A stretch of DNA of 64,000 nt. It comes from Atrichornis clamosus (lineage: Eukaryota; Chordata; Aves; Passeriformes; Menuridae). The stretch spans positions 1-64,000 of the forward strand of contig WBMZ01011924.1 of assembly GCA_013400975.1 (NCBI GenBank), read 5' to 3'. Numbering within the stretch: the first letter of the stretch is position 1; every line of letters starts with the position of its first letter. Of the stretch, positions 15,101 to 30,100 are shown in pieces. A model generated the notes under the pieces. It did not search any database. It saw only the letters and a program-made list of their open reading frames with translations, and was not told where the DNA came from. Position numbers and translations under genes: made by a program.

Positions 15101-18100
15101 TGTTGGTAACAGTTTCCTTGCTGTCTTACCTCTACAGAAAAAAAGCACTGCCCTCTCCCTATGTTCCACAGGAAACTCTTGATTTATAGAAATTACTGTT
15201 GGAATGGGAGGCACAGAAGACAGGGTTTTCTCTAGATAAGCAGAAGCTCTTCCTTTCCTGCTTGTAAATGGGAGTTGACCTTACTTTTAGGCAGCTCCAG
15301 TCAATTGTACTGGCTTGTTTGGGCTGGCCAGGTCAGGCCATAGCTGTGCATCTCAAATATTACAGGGGAGTGTGCAGGACTATGAAATATTCTTCTTGGA
15401 CGATTGAATAAAAAACCCCAGCTTTTCTCTCAGCTCTGGGGGCCTTTGCAATTGTTCTGTCTCTTTCCTTGTCTGCCCAGAAGCACTTTTATGCTGTATC
15501 GAGGAGGGATTCCTCCATTAAGGAAGGAAACCTGTTCAATAGCCTTAGATTTTGAACACTTACAGCTGTATCATTTTACACCTCTGAGACATCTGTTGCT
15601 TAAAATAAAGAGCATGCAAAGTGTAAATCAGTTTCTAGATGAGTTTCTATGAAAACTGCTGCAGCTGATAAAGAAGAATCCCTTGAAACTGTGCAGGCAG
15701 GGGACTGACTGGCTGTGGGGAGAAGCTCTGCTTGCTGCAAAGGACCTGGCCCTCTGGTAGGCTGTGAGCTGAATATGAGCCATGAGTGACAGCTTAAAAC
15801 ACCAGCAGTATCCTGGGCTGTAGTAACAGGAGCAGAGGTAATGGAGGAAAGGGATTATCTGCCTTTACTTCATGGTCTTTGATGACATCTAGGATATGTG
15901 TCCAGTTCTGGGCTCCTCCTTACAAGGAAGTGGAGCAGGTTCAACCAAGGGGCCACCAAGATGACTGAGGCTGGAGGAGGTGACTCTCTGCAACTCTGGA
16001 CATTTTCAGCACCAGGATGGATACACCCCTAAGCACTCTAATCAGAGCCTGCTTGGTGCAGGACTAAGCCATCCTAAAGGCCATTTGTGCCTGAACTGTT
16101 CTATGATTTCCATTTTCCAGTTCTCCTTTCCATGAAAGAAAATATAAATGCAAAACCTTAATACAATCCTTGATTAAATCATGGGTGTGTTTTGTCAAGC
16201 TTATGATCATGTGGTTTTGTTGTTGGCACTAATGGTTGTGTTGACTCTGTAACTCAAATTTTCTTCTAGTTCTGCCATCACCTGAGGGGTGATGTTTTTT
16301 CTGCATGTATCTAGCAGGGTTCCTCTTTGCTTTTAGTCCTTGTGAACAGGATTGCAGAGTGTTAAGGCACACAAGTATTAAAAGCAGATCATAGTTAACG
16401 TGTTGCTTTTGTCGGTGGTCAAATCTTCACATAGGACTAGGCTTCATATACTGTGACTCAAGTCACACTGCGTTACTATATTTATTGCAATGAAAAAATC
16501 ATAATGGGAACAAGTGGACAATAAATGTGTTAAGAGCGTCATTTATGGCATTTAGGTTTATGTGATATATGCTGACTGATATATGATAGCTGTTACATGC
16601 TTTGCCCAGAAGAATGAGCATACTGTCAGTTCACCTAGAGAATTCGTGGATTGTTTCTTAATGGTTCATTTTATGGTTCAAAAGGGAACATATAAGCAAC
16701 TTAATACGTTTAATTGTTGTCTGTATTAAATTTGGGGGAAAAAGTCGAACAGTTTTGGTTTTATTTTAAAACTATTCTTTAGGTGGACATTCCAACCGTT
16801 GTAACAAAGAAGATGCTCAAGGCAGCAATGAAACACATTGAAGTAATAGCCAAGGCCAGGCAAAAAGGTAATGTCAAGACTTAAAATGTGTTGTCAGTTT
16901 CAAAGGCCAGGTAGGAATGTTTCTTTATGCACGTTTGAGATTATATTGCTACGTCTTTTCATCCGTATGCCTTCTTTGTTATTAAAAAGATCCTTTCGCA
17001 TTTTTCTTCTGGTGGTTGCAAAGGCAAATAGGGAAAAAGTTACAGTACAATATTTGTACTCTCTCAGTTTTGATATTTATTGCCCCACGTTGAAAATACT
17101 AAATTTCTGTCTCTGTATAGTGAATAGGAATGTGGTTTTTGTGTATTCAGAGCAATCAAGGTCATTTACCAGTGCTTCTTGAAGTTTTTTCTTTCATGTT
17201 CCAGATGAGCAGTGACAAAGGATTTGTATGTCTGTGCATCGTACCGTAACTCATAACTGTTACAGAGAGAATGATTTCACATCTGCATTAGTGAAGTTGT
17301 AATATGTTGAAAAGTTAGGTTCATGTTTGTAAGCCATGGAGAGACTTTGAGCAGAAGCATATTTATTGTCCAAATAAGAGTATCTTCACAAGCCTAATGT
17401 AAAAATCCTATTTGAACTGCACATTGAAGAAATATTTGGAAACACTTGCTGTTGTTATTGTTATTTTTTTTCCCTGGCTGTGTTCCACAGTGCTGTATCT
17501 ACTAAATGTGGTTTCATTCAACTTTTAAGTGTAGATGTTTACTTTAACTGGAGTCATGAACTTTTCTTCTTTCCCTCAAAACGTCTGCTTGAGATCCATA
17601 AATACATGCCTTTGGTCCTGTGAGTAGTGGTGCATGATTAACATGAATAATGAGACATAGCGTAATCACGTTGGATGTCTTTCATGGCACAACAGCAATT
17701 TCAAGATACTGGATAATCTTGCTGTGCTGTTTATGCCAAATTTCACATTTCCTTTGATTTCTACCAAGGACTTGGAAACACTTTTCTTTAGCAGCAAAGA
17801 ACTGTATTTTAAGTGTACAGCATTGAAAATATAGCCTTTTATTCATTGCTTGAAAGAAAAAGACTTGTTTCCTAAGGGCAGATATGTGACGTAGGAGCTG
17901 AAAATGACTTTTATTAGCACTTTCTAGTAAACATAGCTAAATCAGCCACCACAATACATGTTCAGAGGCAGCTTTCAGACCTTGCTTTGGTTGCTAGTTG
18001 AGCCTAGTCTTTTCTCCTTATTTTCTAAATCCTTTTTCAAATGATTGCTTTTAGGGGGCGTTTCCTTTTCTCCTACTCTTGTAACCCTTAACTCTCTTAA

Positions 18101-21100
18101 TAATTCCTCACTATTTGCACAGACACTTCCATGACTCATTAGCTGTCCATGCCAGAGAGTGCATTCCTCCTCTCTGCTTTTAGTGACACCAACTAGGCTG
18201 ATTTATCAGGCGACATACATCCCCCCTATCAGTTGATACAACTCACGGGTTTTGGTTGTGAAGGCCAAGCCAGCAGGCTTCTCTCATATGCTGGGAACAA
18301 GCTTTAAACCTTCAAGGTAACTGGTATATATTATGGTATATATTACGTGCCTCACCTGTGCCTGGTGGTGGTGTTGACTTGAGGCTGTGCCCTGTTGTGA
18401 GTGCTGCAAGATTGTGATTTATTACAGCTCAGTTCTTGCCTTTGAAGTGATCTGAAGAAATATAGCATTGTTGCTTCTAATTAATATGTATAGTTTATGA
18501 TCTGATAAAGCAGGTATTCTTTCAACTCCACTGTAATTTAGGAGGTAGTACTCTTGCAGATCCTCATGCAGGTTCTGGCTTGATTTACACTGTATTTAAA
18601 ATGTGTGTTCCTTCATGTTTGTTTTTAAATGTTCTAAGCAGGAAACAAATACTACAGGATTGAGTAAAAGTTTACGTTGTTTTCAAATTGTGTTGTAGGC
18701 CAAATAAATGGGAGATCACGAAGAGGGTCAGGAAAAAGGCAATTAGAGGCAGACTTTGCACAATGCAGTTTTTTTGAAGAATCCAGATGTTGAGTTCTTA
18801 GATTTATTTTATCTACATAGTAAATTGAATACGTAAACATAAATTTATATTATTTTGTTTATATTTATGTATAATTATAAATGAGAAAACATTCTGGATA
18901 CCATGCAAACTGCAGTTGTTTGGTGAAGGAATTCTTATTTCAGTGCAAGGTTTTATTTTTACATAGCCAGGCTTCAAAGTCTAAGCCAAGGTTCTTTTGT
19001 AAAGTTTCAACATTTTATCCCTTTGGCAGTTGTATGTGTACTAAAAATATTAACTTTTTAGCTCAAATGAAAAGCAATTGCCTTTTGTTTCACAGTAAGA
19101 AAAAGCTGAAGCAACTCCATAATACTGTTTTTTACTTTCAGTAAAAAATGCAGAATTTTTGCAGCAAGCTGCTTTAGAAGAATATGGACCAGAACTCCAT
19201 GTTACTTTGAGAAGTCGAAGAGATGAGCTTCACTACTTAAGAAAACTTACTGAACTTCTTTTTCCTTATATTTTGCCCCCAAAGTCAACAGAGTGCAGGT
19301 ATATAAATTATTTAGAATTGTATTTTTTAAAGTATCTGCATACTATGTAGTACAATAATTTTGTGAAGTGAAAGAATGAACTTGAAAGTCATTCTCCTTC
19401 TTATCCCCTTGTTCGTGATTTTTTTGGGGGGGATTTGTCTTTAAAATATCATGCTTATGGTATTATTAAATCCTAAAATACTTCCCAATAGCATATAACA
19501 GCATTGGAAATGTCACTTAGAAATTTATGTAATCTAATATTGCTTTGGATTTTTATTTCCTTTCTTTTCTTTTCAGATCCCTGGCCCTTCTGATACGAGA
19601 GATTCTCCCTGGTTCTGTTTTCCTTCCCTCAATGGATTTCTTAGCTGACCCTGTAAGACTTTGGAGCACAAGAGTGATGTTAATTTGTTCAATATTACTG
19701 GTTTCCTACTATGTTGTGGTAAAGCAAATGATGCACAGTGATTTATTTGCTGTGCGCTTTGACTGGGTAAAAGGAAAAGGTGTCTTGTGGCCGGTGGTTT
19801 CATTTGTTCACAGAGCTGGTTTGAGTGTTTAACCCACTGAACTGGCTCAAATAACAGTATTGGTGTGATCTCTTAAGAATTCATTTTTCAATTAAGGACT
19901 ATAACTCCTGTCAGATGGGAGAATGCTGTGCTAGTGTAAACATCTTCAAATTGCTATTGCTACATTTAAACAAGGACTCAATTTCTTGAACTCCATCTGT
20001 GTGGATCTTTATAGCAGTCTGAGTAAACCAGCTTCTTTTGCAGCTGTATTGAAATCAATTTTTCCCTTAATTCTGCAAATAAGGGGGCATTTATTTCTGA
20101 AGATGGAATCTTCATCTTTGTTTTTATACATGCATGTATTTTAATAGGCAAAGTTGCAGTGCTTAAGCAGGCATCACCTGGCTGCAAACAGAAAGTATTG
20201 TAGCTGTGGAAGTACTCGTAGTAGGTCATTAGATCTGCACTTACAGTAAAAGTACTTTGGAGAGCTTTCTTCCACTGGGTAAAGAACGTTTCTGTGCAGG
20301 TCTCTTCAGAAATTCCCTGACTTCTAAAAACTTGAAGTGACTGTTGAAGGTCAATTCTCAAACATGTATCCTCAGGCTTTGCTTTTTTAAAAGTAGTAAT
20401 ATACTCACAGTTTTAAAGTTGGGCATAATATAGTAGTACAATGATTTTAATCTATTTTGTTAAGTATCTTTAATATTAATTTTGTATTGTGTTTTCTTGC
20501 AGGACACTGTCAACCATTTGCTGCTGATCTTCATTGATGATAGTCCAGTGAGTACTGACCAAGTTCAAACAGTAGCATTTTGTTCACCCATTAAGGAAGC
20601 TCTCTCACCCAAGTGTCTTTTTTTCCTGCAGCCTGAGATAGCAACCGAGCCTACTTCTTCCTTGGTTCCATTCCTTCAGAAATTTGCAGAGCCAAGAAAT
20701 AAAAAACCATCTGTAAGCAATGGCAACATTTTTTTCCTCTCCTGTTTTGAATAAGTATTTTACTTAACTTGCTGTTTTTGTTCTATAACTCTTTACATTA
20801 TTTATGTACTCCCTGAAAGTTTGAAAATCGGCTAACTGCATTTTTAACCTACTCAGGTACTGAAACTGGAGCTAAAGGAGATCAGAGATCAGCAAGACCT
20901 TTTATTTCGGTTTATGAACTTCCTGAAACAGGAAGGGGCAGTCCATGTGCTGCAGTTCTGCCTGACTGTGGGTAAGATTACAAACGTGTGCTGAAGTTAT
21001 TTGATAGACTGGAAATCATGCTAATAGAAAACTACAAGTTGCAGTTGGGTAATTTAGGAATAAAAAAATCATGCCAGGAACAACTTCATGGATTTATCTT

Positions 21101-24100
21101 TACTGTGATAAGGAATAATTTGTTTTAGTTGCTATATATTTTTAGTAATAACCTTATGAACTACCTTACTACCTAGGATTTTGAGATGTCTTATGTTTCT
21201 ATTAAAGTTTTGCAAATTACTTGTCTGCTGGAAACTGGTTTGATATTGTAGGGTTCTTCAAGATGCTGTTTGTTTTTCAAGTTGATCAAGAAATGCTTTT
21301 TTTCTTCTTTGCTTCTCAGAGGAATTCAATGACCGAATTTTGCGACCAGAACTGTCAGATACTGAAAAGATGTCTCTTCATGAGGAAGTACAGAAAATTT
21401 ACAAAACTTACTGTTTGGATGAAAGCATTGACAAAATTAGATTTGACCCTTTCATCGTGGAAGAGATTCAAAGAAGTAAGTTTGAATTTGAAAGGAGTAA
21501 TGTACACTGGAATTTAAACATCGTTCCCTAATAAGGTGAAAACAAATTTTGCTAAATATCATCAGTCTTCTTTTGTCAGTTAAAAAATCGTTATCCCCTT
21601 GCTATATTGTGCTTAATCCTTGTTTTGTCAGTTTATTTCTATTTTTTTATTTGTAAGACTTACAGTAGCTTGCAAAGTAATCACAAGCTCTGACCAGAAA
21701 AAAATATGAACTTTATATGCCTGTATGTATGTCTCTCTCTATTCATACTTAATTTTTTTTCTATAGTTGCTGAAGGTCCATATATGGATGTTGTGAAACT
21801 TCAAACTATGCGGTGTCTTTTTGAAGCTTACGAACATGTACTTTCTCTGCTCGAGAACGTTTTTACTCCAATGTTCTGTCACAGTGATGAGGTAAGTGTG
21901 AAGGATTTGAAGACTAGTCTTAAAAGCAAGATTGTATTTTTTTAGGATATGCTATTTACAGTAGTCATGGGTATGTGGAACTGAAAAATATGGCTTCATT
22001 TTCCACTTTAGTTAGCATTCCAGAGCTGGACCAATCTCCGTAGGAAAACAGAATTTGTTCTAGTCCAACACAACATCACAGAATAAAAGAAAAGCTCTTC
22101 ATTTTTTGATGTAACAATTTTTGTATATCACAGCTTTTACAAAATCCTCTCCACCCCTTTTTTATGATTGCAGATTTGGTACAAAAGTAATTGATGTAGA
22201 ACACAATCTCTTTAGTTGCTTTTAAAAGTATAATGATACTTAAAGATACATAAGTTGTATTTAGGTTCCTTCAGCATTATGCAGTTCATCAGCTAAAGAT
22301 CTGGTGTCTGTTTGCAAAAAGGTTGTTCAAATTAATTTACAAGACATTTAAAATTGTTGTATGATTAGGTTCTAAATGCCAGCTTAAAAATTCCCCACAC
22401 TAGGCTGAGTTTAGCTGCCTAAAGCCTTCCAGTTGGACACACTTTAATTGTCGGGGTGAGTCTGAATTCATGTCCCTTTCATAAATTTGTATGTGTCAAT
22501 CAGGTTGTGTGTTAATGCTTCTCACATTTATTTGAGGCAGAATACATTGATTTGTCCTGGGAACAGGTATTTGGCTTACTTGGTGCTTAATTTAATTTTT
22601 ATTTCTGTTTTGTGTTTTTAATCTCAGGATTATGTAAGGCTAAATAAGTAGTCCTGGGATCATGTATTGATTATTGTATGGTCTGTCCTTTTCCAGATGA
22701 AAATTGTAACTGCTAGGTTACGGTCAGCTTGACTTTTACTTCGATTCTTGCTTCCTGAATTTTGCAATGTTGTTGGAAAGTAGCCTTTACCTCAGTTAAT
22801 TCAGTGTTTCCTTTGCTACCTTATTTGTTTGCTATAGTACTTCAGACACCTTTTAAGAGGAGCAGAGTCACCAACCCGCAATTCAAAGTTTAACAGGTAG
22901 GTATGGTAGAATTTTGAAGTATTTTTCTTTGTTTGTTAGTTAAAAGCATCAAAATACTAAACCATAGGAATTTTGCTACTGCCTGATATTAATTTGACTA
23001 AATTTTTAGCTCTACTTTTTTGTTTATAAATGAACAACTTGTGTACTAAAGGTGCAGGCAATATTATGCAAGATGTTTCTTTGCTTTGAAATGTTTTACA
23101 TTAAAGAATTTAAAATGTGATTTAGACCTCAACAATTGAGAAGAGGGAAGAAAAATTGTGCAGTGAGAATAAGATAGTGTGAAAATGAAATGGTGATTTA
23201 ATTGACTGTGTATATATAATACCATTTTTTTTTGTGCCAGGCTGTGTCTTCCTGGATTTGAGGTGTTACATGGATAGGTGTAGTGTACCCTATGTCTAAC
23301 CAACCCAGTCATGCAATGGGAATCTCCTCTTGTTGTGACAAGGAGGATTTGCCGTTTCTCCTAGGTCAAATGTGTTTTCTGTCCCCCAACTCCACTGCAG
23401 AAATGTAGCATCAGAAGCCTTGTTTCTGGTCGTGGGCCACACACTTACAGACTCCCTTCAGGCTCCTTAGGGCTTGTGGAGGACAAGAGCATCTCCTGTG
23501 CTGGGGATGGGTGATCTTCCACTGTGGGCTTGGGTTGGGTTGATAAACTTTGAGGTCTCATAATTTCTTGTGTTTCAGTTTATGTTGGATGTCTCCAACA
23601 GTCATGGACTAGCCCAACTGAATTGCTCTTACAGCCTAGCCAAGAGAAGGAAAACTTGAGTGAGACAATCTTTAATTTGGATAGGCTTTCTTTCTTGGTA
23701 TGAAATGAGATCCACGTTACTGTGGAAAATGCCAGTGTTTATCCTCTTCTAGAGGGGTATCCTCTTCTAGAGGGGTAATCTGCTTTCATTAGAGTTACAC
23801 CTNACCGCAACTCATGTAGCCTTTTCTGCTTTCATTAGAGTTACACCTGACAGCAGATCTCTTGTTTCACAGCCTCGTTTCATGAGATGTGTTACTGGGA
23901 CATACCTTTCTTCCCTGCTCCTGTTCTTTAAAAACTACGTAATTGTTCTCTTTGATATATCTCTGTTGGTGACATTCTCCAGGACTGGAGCTTTGATGTA
24001 GTGCTATCTCAGAGTGGTGCTGGCAAGCTTCTGTTGTGTAATAAAAAGGCAAGGAATGAAGGCAGCTAGACCAACTGCATTTCTTTCCTGCGTGGTACTC

Positions 24101-27100
24101 CACTAGGAAGGGTGACCTTAAGCACACTTCAGTTTTTGTTGAAGATGGCTACAGGGTTTCACCTAGACCTTTGAATCTGCCTTCTGGTTTCTTCCCCAAA
24201 GTCTTTCATATAGGAAGTATCCTGTACTACACTTCTTAAATCAAGTTAAAGTATGAAAACATGTAGGTCACCTCCTTGGTGCTTTGCTTTTAAAAATAAA
24301 AAGGGTGAAATTACTGGCAATCTCTACCTGGAGTTTTTGAAATACATCTATGGCTGCAAAATAAGCAGATTTTGTTTGGGGACTGTTGCAGCATATTCTG
24401 AAACAACATCCATAGCATTGCTGAACATGTATCTGGTTTACATTTTAGAACAATTGGAATGCCCTCAGTACATATGCTGATTTACAGTATGAGATACTGT
24501 GTGTTCCTGAAGTGGTGCCTCTGATTATTTCCATGAAACAGAGGTCCTATCTGCAAGTCGTTTGCCTTTTGCTTTGGAATTTCCCTCTGCAGAATTTTGT
24601 ACAATCACTGCCAAGGGGGCAGAAAAAAAATAGGTTACTTATGGAATTATTCCAGATGTTATTCCATATACTTTGTCCTGCCTTCTCTTCCTTATTCTAG
24701 CATTAGTTCCACTTGAAAGAAATTACATGCAGAGATGACTTTTGTTTCCCATATCTTTGATGTGCTTTGCTCTGGGTACTGCGTGTGTATTACATAGATA
24801 CTGCTGGTTAAAAAATCAGATCAAGGAGTAGGTGTGAAATCCTGGTGGAATGTACATGTGGGTAATGTGTTGGAAGATTTTACTTATTGCTAGACAAGAA
24901 AATTAGAGAGTTTCTAGAAGATGCACTTGAGAAGGTAGGAAGAGGTATCTGTGTAATTTTTGGTTTGAATCACTTCTTTGAACTCTGCAGAGCAATCGTA
25001 ACTTGTTGCATAAAGATAGGATGAAAAATGTGCTATGAGAACTGGTAAGGCAATAGATGGACAGTGTCAAGTGTTTGTGGAGTGTAAAGAAGTCACACTG
25101 AGGATATTCTGACAACTTGATAACCAGCTGTGGTTGTTACCAGTTTTAACTCCATTACTGATGTTTTCTGCCTCATGTTAAGCATGTGCAGCCAATGAGA
25201 ATTGATGTTCTGAGTTCTGGTTCTGTCTACTTAATTTGGATACCATGGAAGAGACAATAAGAATTCCTTCTCCCTCTCTCATATTTATCTATTTATAATA
25301 CATTACTACTTTACTTAAATGTGGTCTGTGTTGGAAGTCTAACAAAAAAAAGAAAAGCTGTTATGTAGTATAAATTCCCAGATTTCTGTATAGCTGTATA
25401 TCTGTCTTGATTTTCTACAGACCATAACCATAAATAGCAATAGATGCATCCTGATTTCTCATCAGTGGGATAGCAGTGAAATCAGAGCATTTCTCAAGTT
25501 AAAGGCCCAAGTAGAAAAGATACTAATAATTTCAGAGAATAGTTAGGAGTAAACCCCATGGAATTAAATCTGTGAACTGTTCTATGCAATGTAATAGTCA
25601 CCATCATTTCTAACCTGGGAGGTTATGTTTCCAGTTTCAGAGTTAACATGGCCAAGGACTAGTGTAAGATGTCTTACAATCCGACTCTTTTGTAAAACAA
25701 AATCTAAAATTTTAATATTTTTATCCCATATCAGTTTGTCCACATTTCAGTAGCTCCAGTGAATTAAAATCGTGTGTGTAGGGACAGTGTTTATAGTTAA
25801 CTCATTTAAACTTCTCGGCTGGGATGATTGACTTGATATCTGAGGCATTGGTTCTATGTACTAGGTTATGTAGTATGTCAAAAAGACATGACAGTTCTTA
25901 AAATCTGTGAAATGAAAAATTCAAAAAGATACTTAAATTTTTAATAGTGACTCTTACTGTATCTAATACAGAGGGGGAGAAGGTGTGTATTATTATATAA
26001 AATAAGTCCACAGCCTTTTCATTGTTTTGTCCAAATTAACTAGATTCCTACATGACTTCTGAACATAGGTATTAGGAAAAGTTAATTGCCTGTTTGGCAC
26101 GAGAGGTAACTCTTAAGAATGAAAGTTGTTCTCTCTAAATTGGCGATTGCTTGTGCTGAATCTCCTGCAAGTTTCAATAATTGATTTTTAAGTTCAAAGG
26201 CCTGATGAAATGTGCAGGTACTGTTCACATTGCACTTTTTTAGGGTACTAGGTCAGGAACTCCTGATTGTACCACCTCTTTTGTTAATCCATGGTGATGG
26301 TCAAAGCCTCTTCAGTTTTGTTGGGATAGGGCTGTCAAATTTGGTGGGGTTTCTGTTGTTCTGGTTTTGTTCTACATTTATTTTCTGCTGGGCTCTGAGG
26401 TAATTTATTTGCCTGTTGTTGCAGAAGTAGCCTGAGTTTGGATGACTTACGGTAAGTCTATCTAACACTCAATAAATGTTGTGTGTTAGTTACACTGCAT
26501 CTCTCGTGACTTCATCACACAGCCTTTATAACAGTAATTAACTGTTCATTTTATTTGTAAAAGTCATGAATGTATTCTGTGGACTGAAGTGCATTTCTCC
26601 TCACAAAAGGCTTTAACTCCCCATGTCCTCTTCACAAGTGTTTAGAAATTGCTTAGTTACTAATTTCACAAGTTTGTGTTACATTAACGTTGTTTGCTGT
26701 ACGTTAATGTTTTTTTTGCTGTTAACAGTCTGTTGTCTTTAGTTGTGAAATACATTTGCAAAACTTGAAGCTTTTTTTTTTTGGCCTGTGTCTACTAACT
26801 ACTCCATGTTATATTTCCAGATCCTGTTTGAGGTTTTATCCACTTGCTGGTTTTATCTTGCATGGCTGTGTCCGGGGTGATCATTTTCTAACATTGCATT
26901 CATATATAACATTTTATAGTTAATTATCAAGCACTCAAACCCAACTGTTCCTCAGATTAGTGCTCTGCAGCTTCTCTTGTGCCTGTTACAGGTTTGATGA
27001 CAATATATGCTATTTTATATAATTTGCTGTAGGTAGTATGTGACCACTTATTAATGCCTTAATAGCTGTTCAGTGGTTTGTTTTCTCATTATTCATGCTT

Positions 27101-30100
27101 TTTAAATACATGCTATCCAAACTCAGAAAACAATCTTTTCTTTATGGACTTTCCCTTAGAATTTATCAGAGCATCAGGATGACGTAGATTGCTCATACTA
27201 GTCTCAAGGGAAATTTTTCAACTTAATTTTTCAGGTTAAGAATCAATATAATTAAATGTTTTTATGTTTTACGTGCCAGTTCAGTGTGTTGAGCTATAAC
27301 TTGCTAGGTTATTGAACCATAAGGAGTTCTTGAGATATAAATGCAGCTCACTGATTTTCAAGTGCAGCAGTATGTGCTCAGCATTTCTCCTAGCTGGGTG
27401 AAGAGGTTTTAGTCAGCCAAAAGGAAATGGTACTCTGACTTCACACATACGTTACTGTCTAGCTTTTTGGATGTATACAACTGGTTTGGTCCTTGACCCA
27501 AAGAGGCTCACAGCATCATTCTTCAGCTGCACATCCCTAGCTCATCACCTGCCAAGATCTGTTCAGTGCACTGAATGAGGCCAGGATCCTGTGGGAAAAT
27601 ATTTTTGCAACCATACATATTTAAAGAATGACACAGTGCATAGTGGCACTACTGCAGTCTTTGGTCTGCAGTTCCCTGTTACAGAGTGAAAAATAATTGT
27701 AATTTTTTTAATGATAGGGTATATTTACTTTTGGAATGTTTGAAAAAAAAGAAGTATTCCAATCTGTTGTCCCGTCATTCATCCGGAATTTTGGAGCCTG
27801 TGGAGTCTCCACAGAGGGCCCTGCTGAGAAAGCAACTATAGAGTGATAGTCTAATAATGCTATTATGTGGATTAGCACTAGAGGGAGTGGGATACTTTTT
27901 CCAGTGAGTTTTGGACATAAATGTATTTGTTGACAGTAGCAGAGTTGACAGATCTTGAAAAATATGGTCTCTTTTCTAAACTGGCTAACTCCTGTTTTCT
28001 TTGGTCCCTCATGTCTTGAACCTGCCTGTATCCTAGTCCCATCTCTTTCCTTCTACCTAGCCTCAAGATCTTTCTTCTATTTCGGCTTAGCCAGTGAATC
28101 TATTAGATTTTCATCCTGTTGTATCCATTTTGTATATATTTTTTTTCTTGCTCCATTTCTTCAAAATGTCAGTCATCCTGTTGTCTGTCCATCTCTGCTA
28201 ACATCCACAGGTTTTTTTTTCTGTGCTCATCTAATGTGATTTGTGGTCTGCATGCTTGCTCAAGGATTTTTGTCAAACCAGTCCTATGTTCTCTCCACGT
28301 ATTGTGGAGAGTGTCTTTGTTACCCTTTCATTCACCAGTGTTTGTTCTGAATTTGTCTCTTTCTGTGAAGAGAGTCCCGTCCTAGTTTGTCAGTTTATAC
28401 CTGTCCAGTTCAGTGATGGCTTTTTATTCACCTGGAATAATCTTTGGGCTCTGCACTGGGGCTGGAAGGGTTGGTTCCTAGGTGTCAGGTTGACTTCTGG
28501 CTCCATACAGCTCAGTGCAGGCACAGGTGAATGCTGCCTTTGGCTGGAGCATGATGAGTGTGGGAAAGAATTGCTTTGAGCCTGAAGTCCTATCAAATCA
28601 CTGACCTTGTGCAAATTAATATTTTTGCTCAAACTCCTGAGAATTGCACAAGTTTTCACAGGAATGATGAAAACTTCCTTCAGTGTCAAGCCAGAGGTCT
28701 GAAATATTAACCTTCCAGAAAAGCTATTTTTTTTCTGATGGAGGTTTGTGTTTTCTAGTCTAGTGCTGAAGCACTTGAACAAGATTCAGGTAGGTCCTCA
28801 GTGTGAAACAGTTCAGTTCAGCACAATAATGTGTAGTAGAAGGTGTTTAAAAATTGAGTAAAATGGTTCATACATGGATTTAGACTACAAGCAGCCAAGC
28901 AACCTTACCTTTGCATAGCAGAGATAATTAAGATAGGTGGTGCCAATCTGCTTTGGAGCTGATGATTACATGAGATAGAAAAAGCAAAAGATTTGGAAAA
29001 ACAGTGGGTTATTTAAGCAATTTCAGTCATATACACTGTCTGTGTAAAATTATAAACAGGAAGCTCATTAATAACGTGCACGTTTGGAGTCAGCAGTTGA
29101 TGTTGTCTGCATGGTTATATGAACGATGAAGATACTTTACATGCTAATTGTTGCTGTTCTCTTTGTACTGCCTTCCAGCAGTCAATAGTTTCTTGTTTTA
29201 AAGGAAAAAGAGGATTTTCTTTTTTTGTCCTGCAAAGTACTAATTGTACTTCTAATATCAGTCTATAAATTTCCTTTGATTCTGCAGTTCACTGTATTGA
29301 TTTTTAACTTGTCTATCAACTGTATATATTGAATCACCATAAGTAACCTCAGGCTGATTCTATATTGAACAGAAACATTTTTCTTTCCAGAATTGCTAGC
29401 ATTTCTATGCAAAAAGTACTCTTTGGTGTCAGGACTTGTGCGAGGGCATAAGAATAATACAAAATCTGTGCTCTCGGTAAGCAGTGTGTTTCCTGACGAA
29501 GTATCTTTCTTTTTCCATACTTTGTTCCTTTTTGGATGCTTTGTCATAAGTGACAAAACTTCAAAAAGTCTTCATCTTTCAGTCAGACTGGCCCTTCAAG
29601 CCAAGGTCCTTCAGTTGCATCTATTTTCTCTGATGCTCAGTCTTATTCCTTGCCCATTTCTTTTGTCTGTCTCTACTTCTTAAAAACTGCGATCTATCTT
29701 TAATGGTATGTGCTTGTATAATTCCATTTAAAAAGTGCATCTATACTTAGCAGAAAGATAAATATTTAAATATAAGTACATGGAAAAGGACAAAGTTATT
29801 TACCTACTTGATGTGCATGCCTGTAGCAATACCACAGTTTCTGCTGCCAAAACAAAGTTGTTTTACCTAGCTAATTGTTTATTCTGTGTCATGAATTACT
29901 AGGAAACTATTCTAATATTTATTTGTGGTTAAGCGTGTGGGAATATCCTATCTCTTAAAAGTGTAATCAAGAAATTTTGCTGATTGATCAGAAAACAGAT
30001 TTACCATAAATGAATTCTGATTTAAGTGGGATTGTAAATACATTGGCTACCTGTTTATAGGGTTGTTTCTCTTATCTGCAAATGGTATGCAACAGCCTAA

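Larger units (their letters stand above)
13145..16782 (+). other. SNX14 intron 6
   Basis: Contains two degraded CR1 fragments (13350-13490 and 15898-16110) and a 19-T run at 14778-14796. No other feature was seen. Confidence 0.8.
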
